Assembly (NCBI GenBank): GCA_029168955.1
Contig: JAPDOI010000021.1
Span: 1,091,501 to 1,155,500, forward strand
Source: Aplectana chamaeleonis
Taxonomy: Eukaryota > Nematoda > Chromadorea > Rhabditida > Cosmocercidae
Length of the DNA: 64,000 nucleotides
Direction of reading: 5' to 3'
Below the pieces are notes generated by a model. That model searched no databases. It worked only from the letters and a program-made list of their open reading frames with translations, and was not told where the DNA came from. Within the stretch, counting starts at the first letter, position 1, and every line of letters begins with the position of its first letter. The position numbers and the translations under genes are program-made. This document shows, piece by piece, positions 10,583-20,723 of the stretch.

Positions 10583-10985
10583 GATTTACTCATAGAAATG
10601 ATGAAAAATTCTGATAAATGATGCCTGATACTGCTATCAATCATTGTTTTTATAGAAACTTCATGAAAATACTTCGACTGGTAGCCTCACTAATCGGTGG
10701 TTCATTTCACTTGTCTTGAATTTTGGGTGCCCCTCCCCCCGCCTAGGATAGTGCACTAACCATGTACAATTGGATCATTTTAAAACTCATTTCTTCATTT
10801 TCTCGACTTTTAAATTCAAAAACTATATGTTTTGTATCTTATCTGTAGGAAGCCGCGTTGCAACCATTATCTTGCAATCCTAGCAGCGGAGCGGTTGTTT
10901 CTTCATTTCTACCACTATGTTTTATAGAAAAACAACTTGACTTTTAGAGATTGACGATATTGTAGAAGGGAAACCCTTGGGAAAA
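10583..10985. repeat. Right arm of the inverted repeat around array 1
   Basis: Reverse complement of 1,371-1,780, with small indels including an expanded C-run near 10,733. It joins directly to the arm of fold-back copy B at 10,988, as the left arm joins copy A, so the inverted duplication includes the fold-back end. Confidence 0.7.
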
Positions 10986-11106
10986 GTTGTGAAATTTCTG
11001 AAAGTTAGGCTCCGCAGAAAAGGTCAATGATTTGGCATTGCTCTAAAATGTCGTGAAATTGTTTCATTAGATTTGGCTATCAAACCGATTTTCTAAATGA
11101 GGTGAA

Positions 11107-11132
11107 ATTGTGGTGAGCGCGAAGCGCTCACC
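11107..11132. repeat. Short perfect hairpin motif, second copy
   Basis: TGGTGAGCGC and GCGCTCACCA flank a GAA loop. It sits exactly at the left boundary of the insertion into fold-back copy B, in opposite orientation to the copy at 9,841. Confidence 0.6.
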
Positions 11133-11134
11133 AG

Positions 11135-11670
11135 ATTTGGCTTTGATTCGCCATCGCGCAACCCCCTGATCTCAGTATCAGGGTCCAGAGTAAACGTAGG
11201 AAGACCGTTCTTTTTGCATTCAATACACTTTAGAAAGGTGAATAACTGTTCAAAAAATGGTCCGGAATGGTTACCTGAGATTCGAGAAAAAGTGTCAAAA
11301 CCACGTCATTTTGGTCGAAAAAATGTTCATCTCCTTTTTTTTTTCAGTTGGCGTTCACGATCTTGTTGGAACACTTATCGTTGAGCTAGAGAGCTCATTT
11401 TTGACCAGGAAGCTGGTTTTGTTTGCACCTAGCTCCTGTCAAATTTTGAAGTTGGTAGCTCAATTTTTGCGGAACCTCAAAATTGAGGGTAAAGAAAGAC
11501 AAAAACACGTAAACATGTTATTAAAAACCAACCGACGTTTGCTTACTCGTAAAAATGAACTAGTGAAATAAACACCGTTACTGATAGGCTTTTGCTCAGG
11601 ATTTGACGGGGCAACGCTTCAATCAATACGGCGGGATCTCGGAAGTACTTTTGAAACGCCGCACGGTGTG
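11135..11670. other. Unrecognised sequence with one 104-codon ORF
   Basis: The plus-strand open frame 11,257-11,571 (104 residues, Lys-rich C-terminus, ending E-L-V-K) has no motif that I recognise. A poly-T/pyrimidine stretch near 11,335 followed by TTTTCAG resembles a nematode splice acceptor inside it, so this could be a gene scrap, but nothing nearby supports a complete gene. Confidence 0.3.
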
Positions 11671-11671
11671 A

Positions 11672-12384
11672 CTCAGAAGTGCGCCACAGAACGCCGTAGA
11701 TACTGTGCGGGACCCCAGCAGGAGTGCGAAAGACGTCGTAGAACATGTGTGTGACCCAAGTAGGAGTGCGCCGGACGCCGTAGAAACTGTGCGGGACCCA
11801 CGTGGGAATGCGCCGGACGCCGTAGAAAGTGTGCGGGACTCAAATGGGTGTGCGCAGAACGCCGTAGAAAGTGTGCGGGACCCAAATGGGTGTGCGCAGA
11901 ACGCCGTAGAAAGTATGCGGGACCCAAATGGGTGTGCGCAGAACGCCCTAGAAAGTGTGCTGGACCCAAGTGGGAGTGCGCCGGACGCCGTAGAAAGTGT
12001 GCGGGACCCAAATGGGTGTGCACAGAACGCCCTAGGAAGTGTGTGGGACCCAAATGAGAGTGTGCAGGTCGCCGTAGAATGTGTGCGGGACCCAAGTGTG
12101 AGTGCGCCGGACGCCGTAGAAAGTGTGCGGGACCCAAATGGGTGTGCGCAGAACGCCTTAGAAAGTGTGTGGGACCCAAATGAAAGTGCGCCGGACATCA
12201 GTGGGAGTGTGCAAGATGTAACAGAATGTGCGCAGGACATTAGTGGGAGTGTGCAGAATGTCATAGAAAGTGTGCAGGACATAAGTGAGAGTGTGCAGGA
12301 CGTCATAGAAAGTGCGCAGGCTATCAGTTGGAGTGCGCAAGACGTCATAGAAGGGGGGGGGGGGCAGGACATCAGTGGGTTTAC
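11672..12384 (+). repeat. Array 2: 21-bp repeat family, inverted relative to arrays 1 and 3
   Basis: About 34 units arranged as 42-bp pairs (GTGCGGGACCCAAATGGGTG and GTGCGCAGAACGCCGTAGAA types). The rightmost 200 bp switches to array-1-like units (GTGCAGGACATCAGTGGGAG). A run of 12 G residues (12,353-12,364) lies before the last unit; array 3 has the matching interrupted C-run at 41,522-41,536. Confidence 0.9.
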
Positions 12385-12394
12385 TTTCATCTAA
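11705..12394 (+). CDS. Repeat ORF of array 2, 5'-truncated
   Basis: A 229-codon frame of V-R-D-P-x-x-x / A-x-D-A-V-E-S heptads ending with the non-repeat tail Q-D-I-S-G-F-T-F-I-stop. The GTG start is arbitrary: the frame is open only a few codons further upstream before a TGA at 11,669, and there is no ATG, promoter or cassette. A 255-codon ATG ORF lies on the opposite strand (12,390-11,623), as the 21-bp period allows. I treat this as a truncated copy of the array-3 type gene. Confidence 0.3.
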   Translation: MRDPSRSAKDVVEHVCDPSRSAPDAVETVRDPRGNAPDAVESVRDSNGCAQNAVESVRDPNGCAQNAVESMRDPNGCAQNALESVLDPSGSAPDAVESVRDPNGCAQNALGSVWDPNESVQVAVECVRDPSVSAPDAVESVRDPNGCAQNALESVWDPNESAPDISGSVQDVTECAQDISGSVQNVIESVQDISESVQDVIESAQAISWSAQDVIEGGGGQDISGFTFI

Positions 12395-12445
12395 CACCAC
12401 CAGGCATGAATCATCTAAGAAAGGAAACCATTAGGAAAAATAAAT

Positions 12446-13085
12446 GAAATCCCTGAAACTTTAGGTTCCTGGCAAAAGTAAAGATTTGGCATGGTCACAA
12501 AAATATACTCAGTTAAAAAGGGAAGATAAAGAAAAATGAAAAAAAGGCTTTGAAATATTCCTGAGAACGATTTGGCGTAGTATAATTTGTTTTTCGGGAA
12601 ATGAAGTGAAATAGTTGAAAGTATGATTTGGCAGTCGAGTTTGAACCAACTATTGATAAGAGTTGTGCAGAACGAGAGATCGCCTTGTCTGTGCTTATCC
12701 GTAGAACATATCAAAGCGAAATCACGCGTGTTGATTTTGCTTCACCTAATACGTGAAGACCGCCGCATTACAGCTCTCGAAAAAGTTTCGATGCTTCCCA
12801 TTTCACGCGTGATTTCGCTTTGATATGTTCTACGGATAAGCACAGACAAGGCGATCTCTCGTTTTGCACAACTCTTATCAATAGTTGGTTCAAACTCGAC
12901 TGCCAAATCATACTTTCAACTATTTCACTTCATTTCCCGAAAAACAAATTATACTACGCCAAATCGTTCTCAGGAATATTTCAAAACCTTTTTTTCATTT
13001 TTCTTTATCTTCCCTTTTTAACTGAGTATATTTTTGTGACCATGCCAAATCTTTACTTTTGCCAGGAACCTAAACTTTCAGGAAT
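12446..13085. mobile_element. 640-bp palindromic element P1
   Basis: Arms of about 285 bp (12,446-12,730 and 12,804-13,085) are near-identical reverse complements, joined by a 73-bp centre. Both arms would encode the same peptide outward, so the ORFs at 12,415-12,714 and 12,820-13,320 are artefacts. A second copy with the centre inverted lies at 40,807-41,442. Both copies are separated from a 21-bp array by the same 54 bp, showing that array edge and palindrome moved or duplicated together. Confidence 0.85.
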
Positions 13086-13899
13086 TGTTGAATCGATTTG
13101 GCTGTTGTTGGTATATGCAGATAACATAATCATTAAATGTAGTGAAATTGTTGCAAATGGATTTGGCAGGCGCTCTATGAATTATCAGAGTCAAATCACG
13201 CGTCAGAAGGGGTTTTGCTCGGAGCGTATATCGAATCAAATGAGAACAAGAATAAGCCTAGCAAAAAAAACCTTTCCATATAATGTGAACCGTGAAAGCG
13301 TTGAAGACACGAAGACATAGCGTCAGTAGCGAATAAATTGTGTTACTTTTTGTTTTCATGATTTTTATCTATTCGGTGAGGGAAAGTCTAGTACCTTAGT
13401 GGGAGCTACACTGAAAAGCTAGAATAACTTTAACTTTAACATTTAACTAGAAACTAGAATAACATTCGAAAACCTTATTTCTGACCCCAAAGGCCACATT
13501 TAGTTCAGCATTGTTAATTGATTACCAGCTTTTTCTTTTTGTCTTTATTTGCTCGCCAGAGGACCTTCTGACGCGTGATTTGACTGTGATAATTCAGAGC
13601 TCCTGCCAAATCAATTCAACAATTTCACCTCATTTAGAAAATCGGTTTGATAGCCAAATCTAATGAAACAATTTCACGACATTTTAGAGCAATGCCAAAT
13701 CCTTGACCTTTTCTGCGGAGCCCAACTTTCAGAAATTTCTTTCTGGTTTTTTTTTGAGTGAGCTCTCTGAGTGCTTTCGAAAGGAAAACCATTGTTTTGA
13801 TTTTTTTTTGGCTTGGATTACGTCGTCATTTTTGTTTTTTCTTGTGGTTGCCTGTTGCAGAATCGATAACGACCACCTTCAACGACTGGTATATCAAAA

Positions 13900-14565
13900 A
13901 TGACACGTCGATCGACTCGCAAGACTGTAGTTGAGGACACCCAGGGGACATCCACGACTCAGGGAGAGCATCCTAGTCCTGCCGTTCCGAGCGATGCGGA
14001 CATGGATAAAATGTCCGCAAATGAGCTGATTGATAAAATTATTGAACGGAATACAGACCCAGTTATCGAACAGATGCTGGTAGAGCTATCCGCCAAGATA
14101 CCCAAGCAGTTCGCGGACTATTTGGATGCGGAGAAGCGCTCCCGTAGTATCGTGATAGCTGGGTTGAAGGAAGAAAACGAGAGCAAGTCTGCGTCCAAGC
14201 AACGGGATGAGCTTGAAGAGAAAGTAGATGAGATACTGGATGCTCTCCAAGTCCAGAGTCGGCCTGTGGACATCCATAGGATGGGTGCTGTCAACCAGCC
14301 GCATCCCAGGCTGGTCAAGGTGGTGTTTTCATCAACGTTTTATTGGCAGTGCGCTTTGTAGAACGCTCGTCTTCTTAAAGGTCTTGGTTTTACGGATGTT
14401 TTCGTCCGTAGAGGCATGACTAAGGAAGAAAGAGATAAGGAGTATGAGTTCCGCTAGGAAGCGAAGGAAAGGAACAAGGGTAAGACGGAGCGGGAATGGG
14501 TTGTATACCGTGGTGAACTGCGCCGTATTTCCGAAATTTCCAAGGGAGTTTCGGGAAACCGGTGA
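13900..14565 (+). pseudogene. CR1-like LINE ORF1, two nonsense codons
   Basis: A 221-codon reading frame from the ATG at 13,900 to a TGA at 14,563. It has an acidic/polar N-terminus, an E-K-R-S-R-S-I-V-I-A-G-L block, a short coiled coil (about residues 95-112), D-I-H-R-M-G, and a T-K-E-E-R-D-K block followed by R-G-E-L-R-R. This architecture is typical of the nucleic-acid-binding ORF1 of nematode CR1-type non-LTR retrotransposons. In-frame TAG codons at 14,359 and 14,455 interrupt it. The end overlaps the start of the endonuclease frame. Confidence 0.65.
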
Positions 14566-15173
14566 GTGAGCACGGTACAACCGCAGCACAATCCTGCTTT
14601 CTTTTTAATGCACGTAGTGTCTGTAATAAGCTGAATCACATTCAACAATTTATTTGTAACAGAAAACCTGATATTCTTTCCATAACTGAAACATGGTTAT
14701 CGCCAAAAATCAAAGACTCTCAAATTGTGCTGAAATTGCCTCACGATATCCACAGACAAGATCGTGATTGCAAGAGAAGAGGAGAAGGTGTTTGCTGTAT
14801 AGCCAAGACCACTCTTTTCTCGCATGTTGTTCGCCATGATTTCAAATTGAAATCAAATGTTCTTTGCGTGGAAACTGTGTGTTCTATCACCTCGCCTCGC
14901 CTACGTTTTATACTTGTCTATCGCCCTCCTAATTCCATTTTGAGTAACGACGAACAGCTGATTGATTTACTTACCTTGCTCTCTTCAACAACAGAGAATA
15001 CAGTTATTCTAGGAGATCTCAATCTATTTCCTATTGCGGGAACGAAAAAGACAATTAGGCTGTCACGTCTTCATGTACCGCACGAATGGCTGAATGGAAG
15101 GGTAGATAATTTTTTAAGTCGATTGAAAAAGTCGACTTTTCATTCGAAAAGTCGATCATTCGAAAAAGTCTAG
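14562..15173 (+). pseudogene. CR1-like LINE ORF2 fragment: endonuclease domain
   Basis: Encodes most of an apurinic-type endonuclease (exonuclease-endonuclease-phosphatase fold): F-N-A-R-S-V near residue 18, I-T-E-T-W-L near 42, V-Y-R-P-P-N-S near 120 and V-I-L-G-D-L-N near 148. The reverse transcriptase and C-terminus are missing: the frame runs into TCGAAAAG repeats at about 15,118, so only about 180 of a typical 900 or more residues remain. The annotated start is a GTG overlapping the ORF1 stop; the genuine initiation site is uncertain. Confidence 0.75.
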
Positions 15174-15225
15174 TTTTCGACTTATTCGAAAAGTCGATCA
15201 CTCGAAAAAATTTCCAATTTGCCCA
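15118..15225. repeat. TCGAAAAGTCGA degenerate repeat, locus 1
   Basis: Repeated TCGAAAAGTCGA/TTCGACTTTTC words, self-complementary in places. Related stretches lie at 33,520-33,790 and 34,790-34,970. Confidence 0.7.
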
Positions 15226-15446
15226 AGTAAAGCGTGTAATACGCTGCGTATCATAGAGATAGGACACCCCCTAAATTTGTCGGTCTCGTATTTTCAGAGC
15301 AGGATAGATATTTTTATCAATACTACTGTGATCAGGATGTAAAATAACCTTGGTATACCTATTTTGGGTTGGATCGAATTCTTGGGCACTTTTCTAGAAT
15401 GAATTTATGTTTGAAAGCGCCTATCAAAAAGATAGGACAGCCTGGG
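15226..15446. other. No recognisable gene
   Basis: Sequence between the LINE fragment and the first TTAA MITE. It includes the word GATAGGACA twice (15,258 and 15,430) but no ORF of note. Confidence 0.35.
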
Positions 15447-15883
15447 TTAAAGGCAGTGTTCCTGATAAATTTCACTTCCGATATTTCCACGGTTTGCGAA
15501 AGGTCTGGTGTCCTATATAGCAAGGCATGCTTAAAAACGACACGAAAGACGCGTTTTTGAGCAAAAATAGGCCCTCTCTTGTTTACGTTGATTTTTGAGC
15601 GTGGAGGAATTGACCGCTAGAAGGATGATACCTATCAGTGCAATGAAGCGATCAGCTCACTTATCAGCACTTACTTGACTTGATCATTCCTGTAATCTGA
15701 GTCTTCATTTGTTCTTTTCAAGGGGCGGATCTGGGGCACCAAAACGCTTGTTCGCAGCCGTTATTTAGCCGTTCCTGGCTCGTTTTCTACCGTTCTTTCG
15801 ACACTGGGAGCCTAGGATCCTTCTCGTCTATCATTTCACTGTGGAAAGTCAAAGAGGATGATAATCGTGAACGCTGCCTTTGA
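15447..15883. mobile_element. TTAA-flanked MITE 1
   Basis: Starts TTAAAGGCAGTGTTC and ends GTGAACGCTGCCTTTGAA, where TTGA is probably a mutated TTAA. The interior CGTTCTTTCGAC word is shared with MITE 2. Terminal AGGCAG with TTAA flanks suggests mobilisation by a piggyBac-type transposase; none is encoded here. Confidence 0.6.
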
Positions 15884-16104
15884 AGGATGACTTACGTCCC
15901 CGAGTTTTTCACATGAAACAATGCGTTGGCTTCCAAGTGGTACCAAAATTACGAAGGAACGGCGAGAAATGCATTAAAACGTCGTATTTCAGTGCCATTA
16001 TTCTATAACATGGACTAGTTGTCCGGTTGGATGAACATGTTCATCACCGGTGGAAAATAGGGTCAATCGAAATTAGAAGAACATTTTATGCAAAGCAGGA
16101 TTAG

Positions 16105-16548
16105 TTAAAGGCAGTGTCCACGATCAAAATCGTTTTCGAATTTCCATCAGAAAACGAAGGTCTAGAGTATGACTGTTTCATCAGTGAAGAAAGAATCATG
16201 CAAAACGCTGCGAAACATCCAAAATCAGCTCTTCTTCTTGAAAGCCACATTTCAACGGTGGATGAGTTGCGCGGGCATGGGCCTGAAGTAGACAACGTGC
16301 AAATGCGCCCCAATGCTAAAACTCAACCGCGCTCGCGCTCCAATGCTAACGTAGAAGCGGACCAAACTGTTCCTCGGAAAACTCGACCGCGAGGGGAAGG
16401 GCTAGCGCGAGCGAGCTTCGGAACCGTATGAAGCTCTTTTGAGCTCGTTTTCATTCGTTCTTTCGACCCCAGTGCTTCAACGAGACCCTGAGCTTTCGAT
16501 TTTCGGCCAAAAACCGAGCACGAAGATTACCGTGGACACTACCTTTAA
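16105..16548. mobile_element. Nested TTAA MITE 2
   Basis: TTAAAGGCAGTGTCCACG at the left and the reverse complement CGTGGACACTACCTTTAA at the right; 444 bp including both TTAA. The open frames inside (for example 16,114-16,431) have no recognised homology. The corresponding site in the 36-kb copy (about 36,225) is uninterrupted. Confidence 0.75.
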
Positions 16549-16644
16549 GGCCCTAAGAAAAGAACGGAGCAATAGAAAGTAGAGAATTGCAAAGGACGGG
16601 TCAACAAAAGCTTTCATTGTCATAACAAACACTTCCTGTGATAC

Positions 16645-17128
16645 TTAAAGGCAGCATACACGCTCAAAAATGATATCAACTTTATGGAATGAATCGAAGG
16701 TCTGCAGCTGTTAGTGTTCAGAAATAACGAAAGACCGAAAAAAATTCGACTGGATTGGAGATATAACGGTTCCTTCGATATTGTAGACGAGTTTTACCGC
16801 ATTGGCTGAAATAGCGGAGCTAGCGACAAACTTGTGGGGGTAACGACTCTAATGTACTCGTACGGCCCATTCTGGAACTCCTACGCCGTTAGAAGCGTAA
16901 AAAATGAGCCAAAATGACCGTAATCGAGCATTGAATATTTGGATTGAGAGGCGGAACCCGTATCGGTGGGCGGAGAAAGGATGATTTGGTGACTCAATAT
17001 GGCTCAATCGCGGTCATTTTAACTCATTTTTTGACGCTTGCAACTTCGTGAGGGCTCTTCTAGTGTCCGTACGACCCCACTAATGTAGCTATCTCATCAA
17101 CATCTGCGAGCGTGTATGCTGCCTTTAA
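16645..17128. mobile_element. Nested TTAA MITE 3
   Basis: Ends TTAAAGGCAGCATACACGCT and the matching reverse complement; 484 bp including TTAA at both sides. The empty site GATACTTAAGAGGCGG at 36,328-36,343 shows exactly one TTAA, so TTAA is the duplicated target. Confidence 0.85.
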
Positions 17129-17271
17129 GAGGCGGGGTGATACTTAAGGATTGCGGGTACTTCTGATGCGTTTTTGTCTATTTCTACGTCATTTTAGTTC
17201 CACCTGGGGGCCACTCAATCGATACAGCGAATAATCTCAGATTTGACGATTATCGTGAACACTGCCTTTAA

Positions 17272-17754
17272 ATCGGAATTCTCGCTCGATGAAATTGTGT
17301 GGTCACAAATCTAAAGGTCGATTGTCTTTCCTCACTCCCTTATCGCACCAAGTACTCGATTTGGTAGACTATCGACCAAGTTAACGAGCCTTTGCGAGTC
17401 GATCTTGCTCCATTTCTCGGTTATGGCCTGTTGGAGCGCAGAAGTCGAGAGATATCGCCCGCAATTGACTCAGATCCGAAGAACTAGAATACCCTAGAGA
17501 TTCTTCGATCTTTCGGAATCAGGACTGTAGACTGGCCGCTCCGGACAAGATAGTTATTGCCGAGCAAAGAAGCCAACCTCAGACCTGCTCACGTGAACTT
17601 TCTCGTTGTCTCGTTAGAAACGGTAGAGGTGATTTTTACTTCCTCTGTTAATCACTGGAGATCATCCGACTGCGGGCGAACGCATGTAGACGTCCTTCAC
17701 GAGCAAATGCTCTGACAGAAAATGGGAGCGGGGTACTGCGCTGCTCAGGAAAAT
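17272..17754. other. No recognisable gene
   Basis: Mixed sequence without a convincing ORF. Nothing further seen. Confidence 0.35.
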
Positions 17755-20140
17755 AAAACATATTACATGTAATATAAAAGGCCTGAACCAATATACATGT
17801 AATATAAATTGTCCAATGTATATTACTTGCGGATTATCTCGAGCGATGTATGCTACATGAATATATCGGCGCCTCGCTCGCACTCAGAAAAATGAAAACA
17901 TGTTACATATAATATAAAGTGTAAGATACTTGAGACATTCAAGTATGTTACCTTTATATCGCATGTAACCTACACTTATATTACATGTAACATACACTTA
18001 TATGACACGTAACATACACTTATATTTCATGTAACTTAATTGGAGCTGCAAGTTGAAGCTTGATGGTTCAAGGGTTAAAGCTGCAAGTTCCAAGCTACTT
18101 CTTCAGGTACAAATCAGGCAGCTTTAAGCTCTCTTGGACATCCCAGGAGCTTAAAGCTCCCTGCATCATAACTGAAGCAGCAAGATTCGATCCCACAGCT
18201 TCATACAGGAAGCTCTGGGCTTAATCTTGCTTTAAAAATATGGCATGTCGCTTCCTCTAATCCTCTCCACGGTTATGACGATACATGAGGGACAAGAGAT
18301 CCACGACTCGAGCAGGGCGAGTGACCCCCTGTCAAATGGCAATCTTTTGTGATGCGCTCATCGCAGAGGTATGAGGCGGCCCGTATGCTGTACAGGTTTG
18401 GAGAACGTGTTCAGCATGGGCCCTCAGTTGCTGAGGGTATTTGAATTATGTCACACTTATACTACACGTAATTAAATTGAGTAGAGATAATTCACATGTA
18501 ATTTACATTGACGGAGATGTATTACAAGTATATGGCAATCGTCTCTTATGTTACAAGTATTATGTTTTCACCATCGAAAACATATTACGTGTGACATTTG
18601 ACCTGCGAGCGAGGGACCGATATATTACATGTAACATTCATCGGTCGAAATAATTTGCAAGTAATATAAATTGGCCAATTTATTTTACATGTGTATTAAA
18701 TTCAGGCCTTTTATATTACATGTAACATGTTTTCATTTTTCTGAGCAGGCCAAATGTCGCAGGTAATATGTTTTTCATGGTGAAAACATAATACTTGTAA
18801 CATAAGAGACTATTACAATATACGTGTAATACATCTCCGTCAATGTAAGTTACATGTGAACTATCTCTACTCAAGTAAAATACATGTAGTATAAGTGTAA
18901 CATAATTCAATTATCTGTAGCAACTGAGGGCCCATGCTGAACACATTCTGCAAACCTACACAGCATACGGGCCGCCTCATACCTTACCGATGAGCGCAGG
19001 TCCTTTGGATAGACATTCGACAGGATGGTCACTCGCCCTGGCCGAGTCGTTGATCTCTCGCTCCTCATAATTCGTTTGAATCGTGAGGAGGATTACAGTT
19101 GCGACATGAAATATTTTTGAAGCAAGCTTAACTCAGAAAAAAAGAAAACAAGATACTTGTAACATAAAAGGCCGAAAACAAGTTACTTGTAACATATCTG
19201 AGCCGATGTAAGTTACTTGCGACTTATCTCAGGTCATCTAAGTTACATGTAACATATCGGTGGGTTACTGCGTGCGCTGCGCCTCCGATATGTTACATGT
19301 AACTTAAATGACTTGAGATAAGTCGCAAGCAACTTACCTCAGCTTAGATATGCTACAAGTGAATTATTTTCAATTTCTGAGAGGATACTGCGTGCAGTGC
19401 GCCTCAGATATGTTACATGTAACTTAAATGGCACAATATAAGTCGCAAGTAACTTAAATCGGCCGAGAAGAAATTTCCAAGGCTAATGTACGACGCACTC
19501 GCGGGGTCAGCCATACGACTGGCGTTGCTGTTGATTCAATTACCCAAGTTTGAGGTACTTGACCCCGTACCAGCAGGGAAGGGCCTGCACAGCATTATTT
19601 GGCGCAGTGTGTGGCTCGGGACGCGCCCTCTGCTTCGCGTGTGGTCTGCGTCACGTGATGGCCGCGCATAGTGAAAATTCAAATGTAAGTTACATGTAAC
19701 ATAAGTGTAACTTACATGTAATATAATTGTAAGTTACTTGAGACATTCAAGTAAGTTACATTTATATTACAAGTAACTTGTTTTGATTTTTCTGAGAAGC
19801 CCCCTGCTTCTTGAATGAATCTGTGGGATCCAAGCATGCTGCTTCAGTCATGAAGCAGCCAGCTTTAAGCTCCTGGGATGTCCAAGAGAGCTTAAAGCTT
19901 GCTGATTTGCACCTGAAGCAATATCCTGGAACTTGCAGCTCTAACTCTTAAAGCAGCGAGCTTCAACTTGCAGCTCTAATTAAGTTACATGAAATATAAG
20001 TGTATTTTACATGTAATATAAGTGCATGTTACATGTAATATAAGTGTAGGTTACATGCGATATGAAGGTAATATGTATACTTGAATGTCTCAAGTATCTT
20101 ACACTTTATATTACATGTAACATGTTTTCATTTTTCTAAG
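17755..20140. mobile_element. Compound fold-back region built on TTACATGTAA
   Basis: Dozens of copies of the palindromic decamer TTACATGTAA and variants, with two nested sets of inverted arms: 17,893-18,230 against 19,795-20,133 (these contain AGCTTAAAGCTCC words) and 18,345-18,590 against 18,770-19,020 (these contain GGGCCCTCAG/CTGAGGGCCC). The two sets have different centres, so this is not one simple hairpin. No coding sequence. The 61-codon ORF at 19,486-19,671 is unrecognised. Confidence 0.7.
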
Positions 20141-20162
20141 TTTGACCGTCTAAGATGGACGC

Positions 20163-20723
20163 TTAAAGGCAGTGGTCGCGCTCAAATATGCTCGTCTTCT
20201 TTTCCTCTCTGAACCCTTTTCTGGGTATAGAGTAGTAGAACCTATAAGAAAAAATCGCGAAAAAAACGCTGTTCTAGGCCAAATTTGAAGCCTAAACTTC
20301 CTTGCCTTTTGATGGTGGACGAGTCCACCACATATCATCGGCATCGATGATCTCTAGTATCAAGAACATCAACTGGCTTGAAATTTTGAAAAAAAATAAA
20401 GAGTTTCAATCAATGAACCTTCGGATTTATGTACACGTCTAGTCAAAAACATTGACTGAAGTGCTTGCTTTCAATGTTCAACTATTTTATTAGGTAAATT
20501 TGCATTTATTTCTTCCTCCGAACGTCGATGATTTTCAACTGCCGGGCATGAGACTGTGATCTTTCTGTGCACGTGTGCACGAACTGGAAGTTTAGGGTCT
20601 TAATAACTCTAATTCTAGCCCGTTTTTCACCGCGCTACCTTCATAGTTTTTGAGGTGTTTTCGATCTGAGCTGATTTATGTAGTTTTTTCAATACCGTTT
20701 TTCATCGTGACCACTGCCTTTAA
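20163..20723. mobile_element. TTAA MITE 4
   Basis: TTAAAGGCAGTGGTCGCGCT at the left and CGTGACCACTGCCTTTAA at the right, 561 bp. Its right TTAA is immediately followed by AGGCATCCTACGCGCTG, which looks like the left end of a further MITE with no right end visible. Confidence 0.75.

Larger units (their letters stand above)
10988..13740. mobile_element. Fold-back element, copy B, split by a 2-kb insertion
   Basis: The left arm (10,988-11,112) matches the left arm of copy A. The right arm (13,615-13,740) is its reverse complement. Comparison with copy A at 440-480 shows that the left arm continues only at 13,086, so 11,113-13,085 is an insertion, and it contains array 2 and a palindrome. The centre (13,195-13,560) includes the same GTGAAAGCGTTGA block as copy A. 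Confidence 0.7.
15884..17271. mobile_element. TTAA MITE host element containing two nested MITEs
   Basis: Matches the intact 492-bp element at 35,988-36,479 along its whole length except for two interruptions (16,105-16,548 and 16,645-17,128). The right end is GTGAACACTGCCTTTAA. The left terminus is eroded against MITE 1. The 36-kb copy therefore serves as a pre-insertion reference. Confidence 0.75.

Noticed and set aside
12415..13320. Two related genes facing each other
   Set aside because: Mirror peptides are the two arms of palindrome P1.
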